From S5-327 sp965200975 (lineage in GTDB: Bacteria > Chloroflexota > Dehalococcoidia > Lucifugimonadales > Australimonadaceae), in contig OZ241740.1 of the NCBI GenBank assembly GCA_965200975.1, positions 1,054,001-1,118,000 of the forward strand: DNA of 64,000 nt, read 5' to 3'. A program made the position numbers and the translations under genes. This document shows, in pieces, positions 32,301 to 40,743 of the stretch. Below the pieces are notes generated by a model that worked only from the letters and a program-made list of their open reading frames with translations, had not been told where the DNA came from and made no database searches. The stretch's first letter is position 1. Each line of letters opens with the position of its first letter.

Positions 32301-32897
32301 CTACACCAGCGCGAGCGCCGCCATTACTCCTGCAGATGCGACAGGAACGGAGACGTTGTCGTCGACCGGCAGTGGAGCTAGCTCTGCGAGCGCTGCGACT
32401 GCCGCGCCCGCCGCCATTCGCCAGGTCAGCGCCGCGTCGGGATGCAGCGACGCCAGCGCGCCTGCCGTCATCGCGGCGACTGCAAATGCTGCGGCGCCTA
32501 TCAGCGACTTCCCGAACACCCTCAACCGCCGGTCGCGCACGCCGATGAGCGCTGCGCACGGGTCGCCGACGGCGAGGAAGAGCAGCGCGAGGGCGCTCGT
32601 CGCCCTGTCGAACACGAACACGAGCAACGTCGCCGCGAGAGTCATAAAGGTCGCGCCGGTGATCTGCTCGCGCTCGGTCGCCTTGAACAGCGGCAGCCGG
32701 CGCGCGAGCGTGTCGTGGGCCCCCGGCGGCGCCGCCCGGGCCGCCTCGAACGCGACCATAAGCAGGGTTGCGGCAATCAACGCCCACTGCGCGAGCTCCT
32801 GCGGCGACACGAGCACGCCGACTGCTATCAGCGACCCCGCCGTCAGGTGGAACACTCGCCGGGGCCACATCGCCGGCCCTCCGGCGCGTGCGTTCAT
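32301..32897 (-). CDS. CTP-dependent diacylglycerol/phytol kinase-like membrane protein (SEC59/DGK1/VTE5 type)
   Basis: A 198-residue protein with about six membrane helices. Family motifs are WPRRVFHLTAGSLIAVG near the N terminus, EREQITGATFMTLAATL near residue 75, LAVGDPCAALIG near residue 107 and FGKSLIGAAAF, and the C-terminal VDDNVSVPVASAGVM. Such proteins phosphorylate polyprenol, phytol or diacylglycerol with CTP. It starts 84 bases after the cysteine desulfurase gene on the same strand. The substrate cannot be decided from sequence. Confidence 0.8.
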   Translation of the reverse strand: MNARAGGPAMWPRRVFHLTAGSLIAVGVLVSPQELAQWALIAATLLMVAFEAARAAPPGAHDTLARRLPLFKATEREQITGATFMTLAATLLVFVFDRATSALALLFLAVGDPCAALIGVRDRRLRVFGKSLIGAAAFAVAAMTAGALASLHPDAALTWRMAAGAAVAALAELAPLPVDDNVSVPVASAGVMAALALV

Positions 32898-32981
32898 TGC
32901 TCTCGGCGCCTTTCAATCCCTGCTCGGAGCACATAAGAGACGAGGACTTCGCATCTGTCGGAAACGCTTGCAGCCAGGGAT

Positions 32982-34157
32982 CTAGCCGCCCGAGAGCGCG
33001 CGGAGTTTGGGCGCCAGGCGGGCGAGCGTCTCCACGACGTAGTCCACTTCCTCCTCGGTGTTCTCCGGGCCTACTGTAAGCCGCAGGCTGCTGCGCGCCA
33101 TCTCGTGCGAGCGTCCCAGGGCGAGCAGCACATGCGAGGGCTCGAGCGACCCCGCGGCGCAGGCGCTGCCGCTGGACGCGGCGACTCCGGCCATATCGAG
33201 CCCCATCAGCAGAGGCTCCGCTTCCACCCCGGCGAACGATACGTTCACGTTGCCGGGGAGCCTCTCGTCGCGGTCGCCGTTCACTTCGACGCGGTCGATG
33301 CGCTCGAGGATGCCGGCAAGCAGCCGGTCGCGCAGCCGGACGCAGGCCGCGGCATGCTCCTCCCTCCGGCGTTCCGCCAGTTCGAGGGCGACGCCCATGC
33401 CCACGATGCCCGCAGTGTTCTCCGTTCCCGCTCGCCGGTCGCGTTCCTGGCCTCCGCCGACTTGCGTCGGAGTAAACGGCGTTCCCCGCCGCACATACAG
33501 CAGTCCAACGCCCTTGGGGCCGCCGAACTTGTGGGCGGACAGCGACAGCAGGTCGACGCCGAGCGCATCGACGTCGAAAGGGACGGCGCCCGCGGCCTGC
33601 ACCGCGTCGGTGTGCGTCACGATCTGTCGGCGCTCCGTCGTTGCGCGCGCCTTCACGAGCCGGGCAATCTCCGCCACCGGCTGTAGGGCGCCGATCTCGT
33701 TGTTGGCGAGCATTACGCTCACCACGGTCGTCTCCGGGCCGACCTCGGCTAGCACGTCGTCCGCGGAGACGACGCCGTTCCTCCTCGGGGCTACGTAAGA
33801 CGCCGTCCACCCGAGCGACTCGAGCAGCTCGGCAGCGTGGAGCACGGCGTGGTGCTCGATTTTGGTGACGACGATGTGGCGCCCACGATCTTTGAGCGCG
33901 AGCGCCGGGCCCATAATGCCGGCGTTGTCCGACTCGGTGCCTCCGCTGGTGAAGACGATCTCTCCCGGACGCGCGCCGATGGCGCGGGCGCAACGCTCCC
34001 GCGCTTCGTCGATTGCCCGCCGCGCATCCTGTCCGAGGGAGTAGAGGCTCGACGCGTTGCCGTAGACGCCGGCCAGGTGCGGCGCCATTGCCGCCGCCAC
34101 CTCCGGCGCGACCTGCGTCGTGGCGGCGTGGTCCATATATATCGTGCGGTCTGCCAT
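32982..34157 (-). CDS. cysteine desulfurase (NifS/IscS family)
   Basis: A 391-residue PLP enzyme that removes sulfur from cysteine for Fe-S clusters or thiolation. The N terminus reads YMDHAATTQVAPEV; the PLP phosphate site is SGGTESDNAGIMG near residue 72, and the Schiff-base Lys lies in LSLSAHKFGGPKG near residue 203. The active Cys is in SSGSACAAGSLEPSHV near residue 324. It is the third gene below the cobalamin riboswitch (67 bases after the lipoprotein gene), but it may have its own promoter. GTG 34160 is an alternative start. No scaffold gene adjoins it. Confidence 0.9.
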   Translation of the reverse strand: MADRTIYMDHAATTQVAPEVAAAMAPHLAGVYGNASSLYSLGQDARRAIDEARERCARAIGARPGEIVFTSGGTESDNAGIMGPALALKDRGRHIVVTKIEHHAVLHAAELLESLGWTASYVAPRRNGVVSADDVLAEVGPETTVVSVMLANNEIGALQPVAEIARLVKARATTERRQIVTHTDAVQAAGAVPFDVDALGVDLLSLSAHKFGGPKGVGLLYVRRGTPFTPTQVGGGQERDRRAGTENTAGIVGMGVALELAERRREEHAAACVRLRDRLLAGILERIDRVEVNGDRDERLPGNVNVSFAGVEAEPLLMGLDMAGVAASSGSACAAGSLEPSHVLLALGRSHEMARSSLRLTVGPENTEEEVDYVVETLARLAPKLRALSGG

Positions 34158-34227
34158 CACGCTTGCCGGCTACAGTCTACCGTGGGCAGACCGGCGCCGC
34201 GCGAGGCTGCGCTCATCCGCCCGCCGG

Positions 34228-34698
34228 CTAGCGGGCGGAGGGCAGGCTTTGAGGGAGCTGCGGAGCGTCGGGGTTGTACTCGACTAGCGCCCATCCCATG
34301 ACGTGGCCGCCTTTCACGGAGAAGAGGTCGGCGCCGATGGGAAGAGGCTCCCATGCGCCGGCGCCGTCGCTGGCGGTCTCGTTCCAGACGAATACGCTCC
34401 AGAACTCGGATCCCTGGGGCGCGACGCCCTGTATCGCCTGTACGAAATGGCTGCGGAACGCGGGATACCATTCGGCTTCGATGTTGCCGTCGGTCGCCGC
34501 CTCGAGCAGCTCGTAGCCGTCGGTTCCCTTATCGATGGACAGATCGAACCATTGCGCGGAAGTCGGCGTCTCGATGAGGAGGCTGGCCGAGATGAGCTCG
34601 GGCGTGGGCGCTTCCTCGCTGCAGGCGGCGACAGCGATGGTCGCCGTGAGCAGGAGGACTGCTATGAGGAGGGAGCGAGAGATCGACGCTAACGCCAT
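34228..34698 (-). CDS. transcobalamin-like (DUF4430) lipoprotein
   Basis: A 156-residue lipoprotein: signal helix LLIAVLLLTATIAVAAC with lipobox Cys near residue 26. The mature part resembles DUF4430, the C-terminal beta domain of transcobalamin and intrinsic factor: GYELLEAATDGNIEAE, then FVQAIQGVAPQGSEFWSVFV, then PLPIGADLFSVKGGHVMGW, matching the order leucine/alanine helix, ING-like strand, WxxYVN-like strand and GDxixW end. It overlaps the ECF S-component gene by ten bases and follows the B12 riboswitch. I infer a surface cobalamin or cobinamide-binding protein that passes ligand to the S component. The family call is by eye. Confidence 0.75.
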   Translation of the reverse strand: MALASISRSLLIAVLLLTATIAVAACSEEAPTPELISASLLIETPTSAQWFDLSIDKGTDGYELLEAATDGNIEAEWYPAFRSHFVQAIQGVAPQGSEFWSVFVWNETASDGAGAWEPLPIGADLFSVKGGHVMGWALVEYNPDAPQLPQSLPSAR

Positions 34699-35348
34699 GT
34701 CAGGGACTCCTTTACGCGGTCAGCGGCCTTGATGAGCGGAGGGCCGAAGACAGGGAAGAAGATGAGGTTTGCGCTGAGGTGGACGGCCATAAAGAAGAGC
34801 GCGCCCGGATTGAAGAGAGCGATGCCCAGCCAGCGGGCGTACTCGCCGCTGCCGGCGATCACCGCCCAGTGGTAGCCGGTGTATATGTTGGTCGCAAGGT
34901 CGTACATCGGCGTTGCAACGAGCGCCGGCAGCAGGAACGCGAGGGAGACCACTCCGGGCCGGAGCCGGATGCGGTCAGGGCTGACGAACCGGCGAACGAC
35001 GGCGCCGGCAGCTGCGTAGAGCGTTTCGGACGCCATAAGGGTTAGGAGAAGCTGCGGGTGCGCGACGCCCCAGGGGTTTATCTGTCCGTACACGAGCCAT
35101 GCTGCGACCGCGACCGTGGCGCCCCGGCGGAGCCCGAGCGTGTAGCCGGCGACGAACACGAGAAGGTCGAACAGCTTTACGTTGGGCAGCGCGGCGAGAG
35201 CGTAGTTCGACGCGAGGATAAGAGCGACGAACGCTCCGGGCGCGACGGCCTCGCGCAGGACGGCGCCGGGGATGCGCCGCGGGGCGAGCGTCTGGAGGAG
35301 CGCGCTGGGGAACGAGTCTCCACTCGGGCGAGCCGCTGTCTGTTGCAT
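34689..35348 (-). CDS. ECF transporter S component, probably for cobalamin (CbrT-like)
   Basis: A 219-residue protein with six hydrophobic segments, such as VALILASNYALAALPNVKLF and LLVFVAGYTLGLRRGATVAV, the layout of S components of energy-coupling-factor vitamin transporters. The first helix carries a small-residue pattern that usually meets the T subunit. EcfA and EcfT are not in this window, so shared energising subunits must lie elsewhere. A cobalamin riboswitch and terminator sit directly upstream, so B12 (or a precursor) is the best substrate guess. The ATG follows AGGAGAACGAAGAAGAG. It is translationally coupled to the transcobalamin-like lipoprotein gene. Confidence 0.78.
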   Translation of the reverse strand: MQQTAARPSGDSFPSALLQTLAPRRIPGAVLREAVAPGAFVALILASNYALAALPNVKLFDLLVFVAGYTLGLRRGATVAVAAWLVYGQINPWGVAHPQLLLTLMASETLYAAAGAVVRRFVSPDRIRLRPGVVSLAFLLPALVATPMYDLATNIYTGYHWAVIAGSGEYARWLGIALFNPGALFFMAVHLSANLIFFPVFGPPLIKAADRVKESLTWR

Positions 35349-35400
35349 CTCTTCTTCGTTCTCCTCTCCGGCTACCGGCGGCGCCGGGGCTGTTCTGAAA

Positions 35401-35433
35401 GCAGCCCCTGTCCGCCATGGGGACAGGGGCTGC
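35401..35433 (-). terminator. intrinsic terminator / expression platform of the cobalamin riboswitch
   Basis: GCAGCCCCTGTCC and GGACAGGGGCTGC form a perfect 13-base-pair stem with a seven-base loop, followed on the minus strand by TTTC. It lies between the riboswitch aptamer and the ECF S-component start. Confidence 0.65.
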
Positions 35434-35474
35434 AGGTTGCCGCGCCTTCCGTCCCCGTGCTATCGCGGGGGGGG

Positions 35475-35592
35475 ACTCTCGGCGTTCCGGACCGGGCTCG
35501 TCTTCCTGCAGAGAGCGGAAGACCTACCGTTGCGTGCCAGCGCCGGACTTTGACCGGCTTCACGGATGCCTGCTAGGCGCACGCCGAGAGTT
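35475..35592 (-). ncRNA. cobalamin riboswitch (class II / AdoCbl-variant-like)
   Basis: On the minus strand a perfect 11-base-pair closing stem P1 is formed by 35591-35581 and 35485-35475 (ACTCTCGGCGT with ACGCCGAGAGT). Between them lies the conserved core: GCCGGTCAAAGTCCGGC (P3 loop), then GCTGGCACGCAACGGTAGG (the CGCAACxGU box), then a side hairpin, and finally GAGCCCGGTCCGGAACGCC, a B12-box-like segment. The length of about 118 bases suits the shorter class II form. TATAGT at 35614-35609 is a fitting -10 just upstream. Binding B12 should terminate transcription of the ECF S component and lipoprotein. Confidence 0.75.
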
Positions 35593-35666
35593 CTCTGTTG
35601 TTCAGTCTACTATACTCCGCCTCCGGATTGTTGGCTATACGCGGAGGCGCCGGTATCATCGGAGCC

Positions 35667-36203
35667 GTGGACGACGGCGACTTCATGGCGCTTGATGTCG
35701 AGACGTCGGGCGGCTCGATGAACAACTTTCCCCGAGGCTTTCAGCTGCTGCTCACGGGCACGCGATGCGGCGGGCTGTACAGTATGTATACGGGGGAGCG
35801 CGAGAGCCTGGAGCAGCTGCGCGATCTGCTCGCCGCGTACGATGGTCTGGTGGTTACGTTCAATGGGGAGAAGTTCGACCTGCCAATGATCGACTACTCC
35901 ATGCGCGAGACGCTTGGGGCCGGACTCGCGTCGCTCCGGCACTACGACTTGCTCGCGGAGATCACGCTGGCCGCCGGGCGCCGCATCAGCCTCGACCGCC
36001 TCTGCCTGTTCACGTTTGGCGAGCAGAAGGTGGAGTGGGACCACCGGGAGAACGCTCGGGCATGGAGGGAGTATCCGCAGCGGTTGGTCGACTATAACCG
36101 CATCGACCTCGACCTGACGCACGAGCTGTTTATGCGCGTGCTGCGAGGCGAGCATCTGTTTCTCGGCGACGCGACGGTGCTGCTGCCGCCGCCCAACGTC
36201 TAA
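35667..36203 (+). CDS. DEDD-type 3'-5' exonuclease / RNase H-like protein
   Basis: A 178-residue ribonuclease-H-fold protein of the YprB/predicted exonuclease group. The first acidic motif is MALDVETSGGSMNNF (DxE), the second lies in VVTFNGEKFDLPMID near residue 68, and the last is DYNRIDLDLTHELF near residue 143, so the four metal-binding acids appear intact. GTG 35667 has GGAG only three bases upstream; ATG 35685 is an alternative that would begin at the first strand. It is divergent from the riboswitch operon. No helicase partner is nearby, and the exact nucleic acid substrate is unknown. Confidence 0.72.
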   Translation: MDDGDFMALDVETSGGSMNNFPRGFQLLLTGTRCGGLYSMYTGERESLEQLRDLLAAYDGLVVTFNGEKFDLPMIDYSMRETLGAGLASLRHYDLLAEITLAAGRRISLDRLCLFTFGEQKVEWDHRENARAWREYPQRLVDYNRIDLDLTHELFMRVLRGEHLFLGDATVLLPPPNV

Positions 36204-36275
36204 CGTACGGCTTAACGCCGGGCTGCAAACGTAACGATTCGCTGTCCGCCGCAATACGCTGTTTCGGGAGGCCTC

Positions 36276-37265
36276 ATGTCTGGCTACGTTGTCCGCATCT
36301 CGCCGAACCATATGGATCCTGAGTACGCGATTGAGCGCCGGGAGCTGGGGGACGCTATCGAGTTGCGTCCGTGGAGCGCGACCGGCGACGAGGCTCTGGG
36401 CGAGGAGCTGCAGGACGCGGACGCAGTGATGACGTGGCGCGTTCCGATCGGGGCGCGGGTGATCGAACAGCTGGGGGCGTGCAGACTGATCATCCGCATC
36501 GGAGTGGGGTTCGACATCGTCGATATCGACGCTGCGCGGGAGCGCGGCATTCCGGTCTGCAATGTTCCGGACTACTGCGTAGACGAGGTGGCTGACCACA
36601 CGATAGGGCTGCTGCTGGCGATTGCGCGCGGGATTGTGCGCTACAACGACAATATGCGCGCCGGCAACGAGCGCTGGGGCTGGTCGGGCGCGGCGCCGCT
36701 CTACCGGTTGTCCGGCAAGCGGCTGGGGATCATTGGCCTGGGACGCATCGGCGCTGCAGTTGCGCGCCGCGCCCAGGCGCTTGGTCTGCAGGTCGCCTTC
36801 CACGACCCGTATGTTCCCGACGGGACAGACAAGATGCTGGGGCTGAGGCGGCTGGAGATGGCCGAGCTGCTGGCGGAGTCGGACATCGTAACCTTCCATA
36901 CGCCGCTGACGGCGGAGACCCGAGGGATGGCGGATGCGGCGTTCTTCGGGCGGCTGAAGCCGGGCGCCGTAGTGCTGAACACATCGCGCGGGGCGGTTAT
37001 CGACGTCGACGCTCTGGAGCTGGCGATGCGCGAGGGGACGGTGGCTGCCGCGGGCTTGGACGTGCTGCCGGTCGAGCCTCCCACGCCGGAGCCGGGCCTT
37101 ATTCGCGCCTGGCGGGCCGGGGAGGAGTGGATACGCGAGCGGCTGGTGTACACCCCGCACTCGGCCTTTTACAGCGAGGAATCGGAACTGGAGATGCGCG
37201 CGAAAGCCGCTCGCACCGTCCGCGACGCGCTGGAGGGAAAGGGCGTCCGGAACCGGGTGAACTGA
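36276..37265 (+). CDS. D-isomer-specific 2-hydroxyacid dehydrogenase (CtBP/SerA-like)
   Basis: A 329-residue NAD-dependent dehydrogenase. The substrate domain includes LIIRIGVGFDIVDIDAARER near residue 71 with the catalytic Arg equivalent, and the nucleotide fold shows LGIIGLGRIGAAVARRA near residue 150. The catalytic end holds LNTSRGAVIDVDALELA (Arg), GLDVLPVEPPTPE (Asp/Glu) and YTPHSAFYSEES, with the catalytic His in PHSAF. Substrates are usually D-2-hydroxy acids or 3-phosphoglycerate; the missing ACT domain argues against a full SerA. GGGAGGCCTC precedes the ATG. Confidence 0.88.
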   Translation: MSGYVVRISPNHMDPEYAIERRELGDAIELRPWSATGDEALGEELQDADAVMTWRVPIGARVIEQLGACRLIIRIGVGFDIVDIDAARERGIPVCNVPDYCVDEVADHTIGLLLAIARGIVRYNDNMRAGNERWGWSGAAPLYRLSGKRLGIIGLGRIGAAVARRAQALGLQVAFHDPYVPDGTDKMLGLRRLEMAELLAESDIVTFHTPLTAETRGMADAAFFGRLKPGAVVLNTSRGAVIDVDALELAMREGTVAAAGLDVLPVEPPTPEPGLIRAWRAGEEWIRERLVYTPHSAFYSEESELEMRAKAARTVRDALEGKGVRNRVN

Positions 37266-37319
37266 CCCTTATGGCCGGCGGCGCGCCGGAAGAGTTGGGG
37301 CGAAGGAGTCCGGAGGCAC

Positions 37320-37350
37320 ACGCAGGGGGCGCACCTTGCGCCCCCTGCGT
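37320..37350. terminator. bidirectional terminator-like hairpin
   Basis: ACGCAGGGGGCGCA and TGCGCCCCCTGCGT form a 14-base-pair perfect stem with a three-base loop between two convergent genes. Confidence 0.65.
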
Positions 37351-37376
37351 TCGTTCGCCTTGGTTGCGCCGCCGCG

Positions 37377-38045
37377 CTAGGAGGGGCGGCCGGTGAGGCC
37401 CCAGCCGTAGAGGTCGACGGAGCGCTTGCCGTCCTTGAGGGAGGCGATGGTGCCGGCCTCTTTCTCTTCGCGGGCGATGGACTTCTCGGTCACCTCGGCG
37501 ATGCGGGCCTGGGGGACGACGACGACGCCGTCGCGGTCGCCGACGACGAGGTCGCCTGGGAAGACCCAGATTTCGCCGATGCGTATGGGGATGTTGACTG
37601 CGCCGTAGGCGTCGAAGTTCTTGGTGGTGCCGCGGATGCAGAGCCCCGCGGAGTAGACGGGGATGCCCTCGCCGCCGGCGTAGAGGTCTTCGAGGAGCTG
37701 GCCGTCGCGGACGCAGCCGTCGATGACGAGCCCTTCCATTCCGACCTGCTTGGAGGCGTGGCTCATAATTTCGCCGAAGTAGCCGGCCTCGTGGAAGCGT
37801 CCGGTGTCAACGACCATAACGTCGCCGGGCTGCGCGTGGTAGATGCCGCGGTGGAGCCAGAGGTTGTCTTTGGGCGGGGAGAGGACGGTGAGGGCAGGCC
37901 CGCAGATATACCAGCTAGGGGAGACGGGTTTGATGTAGGAAGGGAGGGCGCCGATCTGGCCGCCCGCCTCGTGGATGGTTGCGGTGCCGATTCCGCGGAC
38001 GGCCTCGATAAGGGCGGCGTCGGGGCGAGTTGCTGTCTGGGTCAT
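37377..38045 (-). CDS. RraA-like (HMG aldolase/oxaloacetate decarboxylase superfamily) protein, first paralog
   Basis: A 222-residue RraA-fold protein. Family blocks are IGTATIHEAGGQIGALPSYI near the N terminus, GDVMVVDTGRFHEAGYFGEI near residue 83 (Gly-rich phosphate/pyruvate site), VIDGCVRDGQLLEDLYAGG with the catalytic Arg-Asp pair, and VFPGDLVVGDRDGVVVVP near residue 172. Enzymes of this fold cleave 4-hydroxy-4-methyl-2-oxoglutarate or decarboxylate oxaloacetate with a divalent metal; some only inhibit RNase E. CTAGGAGAAGCT precedes the ATG. It lies eight bases after a second RraA-like gene and is the last gene of a RidA-RraA-RraA operon. Confidence 0.87.
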   Translation of the reverse strand: MTQTATRPDAALIEAVRGIGTATIHEAGGQIGALPSYIKPVSPSWYICGPALTVLSPPKDNLWLHRGIYHAQPGDVMVVDTGRFHEAGYFGEIMSHASKQVGMEGLVIDGCVRDGQLLEDLYAGGEGIPVYSAGLCIRGTTKNFDAYGAVNIPIRIGEIWVFPGDLVVGDRDGVVVVPQARIAEVTEKSIAREEKEAGTIASLKDGKRSVDLYGWGLTGRPS

Positions 38046-38053
38046 AGCTTCTC

Positions 38054-38710
38054 CTAGCGTGCGAGCATCTGCTCGTAGTTGATGCCCATCACTTCGACGA
38101 CGGACTTGCCGGCCATAACGTCGGCGGCCATCGCCTGCTCGCGGGCCACGATATTCTCGGCCTCGGGGACGACCTCGGCGACGCGGTCTTGAGGGACGAC
38201 GACGACGCCGCTGTTGTCGGCGATGATGTAGTCGCCGGGAGCGAGAGAGACGCCGCCGATTTCGATAGGCTCGTTGGCGGACTCTTCGACGATGCGGCCT
38301 CGGGCGGTGAGGGGAACGGCGGCGCGGGCGAAGAGGGGCAGGCCGAGGCCCTTGGCCTCGTCGACGTCGCGTGATGCGCCGTCGATGATGACGCCGGCGA
38401 CGCCTCTGGTCCTGGCTGCGGTCGAGAGGATGCCGCCCCACCCGGCGACATCGGTGCGTCCCCGGTGGTCGCAGACGATGATGTCGCCCGGGTCGGCGGC
38501 TTCGACTGCGGTGGTGCCGAGGTGCCGGGTGGTTGTTTCGTTGCCCTTGGACTTCAGCTTGAAGGTGACGGCCCTGCCGGCGATGCGTCCGGTCTCATAG
38601 AGGGGGAGGATGCCGATGACCGTTCCCTTGATGCCCAGCTTGTCCTGGGCGTCGGAGACTGCGCAGGTGTCGAGCTTGGCGAGGCGCTCGACCCACTGAT
38701 CGACTGCCAT
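38054..38710 (-). CDS. RraA-like protein, second paralog
   Basis: A 218-residue RraA-fold protein clearly different from its neighbour. It shows TCAVSDAQDKLGIKGTV near residue 15, PGDIIVCDHRGRTDVAGWGG near residue 74 (substrate loop), GVIIDGASRDVDEAKGLGLP with the Arg-Asp pair near residue 108, and PGDYIIADNSGVVVVPQD near residue 160. AGGAGGCCACCTC precedes the ATG. Having two distinct RraA-like subunits adjacent suggests a hetero-oligomer or two successive lyase steps, which the sequence cannot resolve. Confidence 0.87.
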   Translation of the reverse strand: MAVDQWVERLAKLDTCAVSDAQDKLGIKGTVIGILPLYETGRIAGRAVTFKLKSKGNETTTRHLGTTAVEAADPGDIIVCDHRGRTDVAGWGGILSTAARTRGVAGVIIDGASRDVDEAKGLGLPLFARAAVPLTARGRIVEESANEPIEIGGVSLAPGDYIIADNSGVVVVPQDRVAEVVPEAENIVAREQAMAADVMAGKSVVEVMGINYEQMLAR

Positions 38711-38726
38711 GAGGTGGCCTCCTGGG

Positions 38727-39116
38727 CTAGGCGCCGACGTAGGCGATGAACTGGATCTGCATCTCCATGCCGCCGGCGAGGGCGTCGTACTGGATGGTGT
38801 GGCGGGTGGGGCGGTTCTCCTCGTCGGGGAACATAGCGACCCACTGCTCGTTGACGAGCGGGCGGATGTCGCGGCTCTTGACGTAGACGTTCATGTGGCA
38901 GATGTCGTCGGTGGTCCCGCCGGCCTCGGTCACGATGCGCCGGACGTGCTCGAACGCCCAGCTAGCCTGTTCGGCGAGGTCGGAGGGCATCTCGTTGGTG
39001 TCGGGGTTGAGGCCGCTGACGCCGCCGGACGTAACGATGGGGCCGGTCTTGGTGGCGGGAGGGATCGGCTGCCCGGAGTGCCAGTTGCCGGGGATGTGGA
39101 TCACTTGTCTAGCCAT
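38727..39116 (-). CDS. RidA/YjgF family protein, first copy
   Basis: A 129-residue RidA-superfamily protein, expected to form trimers and to hydrolyse reactive enamines/imines or act on related carbonyl chemistry. It reads QVIHIPGNWHSGQPIPPATK, then VTSGGVSGLNPDTNEMP, then AFEHVRRIVTEAGGTTDD and RPTRHTIQYDALAGGMEM. The Arg in RPTRH matches the catalytic Arg region of RidA. ATG 39116 follows TTGGAGGCGCC. It heads the RraA operon; a similar protein is at 59311. Confidence 0.85.
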   Translation of the reverse strand: MARQVIHIPGNWHSGQPIPPATKTGPIVTSGGVSGLNPDTNEMPSDLAEQASWAFEHVRRIVTEAGGTTDDICHMNVYVKSRDIRPLVNEQWVAMFPDEENRPTRHTIQYDALAGGMEMQIQFIAYVGA

Positions 39117-39204
39117 GAATGGCGCCTCCAATAAGGGAGAGTGTGCGGCGAGAGTATAGGTTGGAGGAGCGGAGAGCGTCAAAGCGCGTGGGGTCGTGAG
39201 CGCC

Positions 39205-39250
39205 GGCGCGCTGCTAGGAACGCGTGCGCTCCCCAGACCCCCTGGGGATG
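39205..39250. repeat. dispersed intergenic hairpin repeat, copy C
   Basis: GGCGCGCTGCTAGGAA at the left and CTCCCCAGACCCCCTGGGG at the right match copies A (13741) and B (20177). CCCCAG/CTGGGG can pair. Confidence 0.65.
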
Positions 39251-39272
39251 GCGGCGGCGGGCGGATTGCTGG

Positions 39273-40575
39273 TCAGGCCGTCGCAGCCTCGCGCGCGTTG
39301 GCCTCTTCAACGAGGCGGTGGATGGCCCGGACCTGGCTGCTGAAGGCGAAGGTGAGAGCGGTTACAGCGATGACGGCGGCGCCGCCAATGACGATGGCGA
39401 ACGGGGTGCTGGTGTAGGAGGCTACGAACCCGGCTTGCAAGGCGCCGAGCGGGGCGAGGCTCCACATCACGCCGCGCAGTCCCATTACGCGTCCGCGGTA
39501 CTCGGTGGGGACGAGCAGGTTGAGCAGCGTGTTCGACGCGGTCTGGAAGATCGAGTAGAGGCCGCCGCTCGCCGCAGCCATGGCGAGCGCGAGCCAGTAC
39601 CACTGCAAGGCGCCGTTCAGCCCGAAAACGAGCACTGACGCGCCGAGCAGGCCGGCGCCTCCGCCGAGCATGAGGGCGCGGCTCTGCTGCTGCCCGTAGG
39701 AGGCGGAGAGGAAGATGCCGATGAGCCCTCCGGCGCCGCTGGCGGTGTGGAGGAGGCCGAGGCCTTCCGGGCCGAGTCCCAGGACGTCGGCGGCGTAGGC
39801 GGGGAGCAGCCACTGGTAGGAGAGGCCGAAGTAGCCGATGGAGAAGCTCATCATGAGCAGAAGGAGGAAGATGCGGTTTCGGGCGACGAACCTGAGCCCG
39901 TCGGCGATGTCGTGGAGGACGGTGCGGCCCGTGGCGCGTTTCATATTGGGCAGGGCGATGGTTACGATGGCGACGGCCATGACGGCGAACCCTGCGGCGA
40001 TGAGGTAGAAGGCGACGGCGGCGCCGAGCCGGAAGTCGCCGGTGAGGGCGCCGACGAATGGCTATAGGCCCTGCGGCGATCATCGGCGCGAAGACGCGCG
40101 TGCCGTTCCATACGCTCTGGTTGAGAGCGGTGGCGAACATAAACTGGTTGCGCTCGATGAGGGCGGGCCAGACGACGCGCCGGGCAGGCTGGTCGAGCGA
40201 GGTTGAGACGCCGATGAGGAAGGCTGAGGCGACGATGTGCCAGACCTCGACGCGCTCCAAGAGCACGAGCGTGGCCAGAGCCACGATCGTGATGGCCGCG
40301 GACCCCTCGCCGATGAGGATGAGCCGTCGTGGGTCGAGGCGGTCGGCGAGAGCTCCGGCGAGGAGGTTGAAGATGATGGAGGGTATAGCCTGAGCGGCGG
40401 CGACGAGTCCGAGGGCGACTTCCTCGCCGGTCATGTCGTAGACGAGCCATCCCTGGGCAGTGAGGAGCGCCTGGTGGGAGGTGACGCTGGCGACGAGTCC
40501 GAGCCAGTAGCGGCGGTAGTGCCGTCGACGGAGGACGGTGAGGAACTCGAAGCGTGGGGCAAGGGCGGCGCGCAT
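39273..40575 (-). pseudogene. MFS transporter (EntS-like) with one frameshift
   Basis: The first 155 residues read in one frame from ATG 40575 (MRAALAPRFEFLTVLRRRHY, GALADRLDPRRLILIGEGSA) up to MIAAGPIA near 40064. The protein then continues in another frame with FVGALTGDF and MAVAIVTIALPNMKRATG to the stop at 39273. Removing one base near 40058-40064 restores a continuous 12-helix permease of about 430 residues. The remaining sequence shows no other damage, so this is either a recent mutation or a sequencing indel. It is divergent from another MFS gene with the same type of lesion. Confidence 0.8.
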
Positions 40576-40743
40576 TGCGATAACGTTACGCCGAGAGGGG
40601 CGGGGCCGTCGAACGGGTCACTGGGTAGAGGATGCAGGGAGGGGCGGGCCGCGCGGCCTGCGCGCCGCAATGCAGACTATTGGGCCGGCGGCGTGCGAAG
40701 AGGCCGTGCGAGTAGGGGCGGCTGGGAGAGAGTGTAAACGGCG

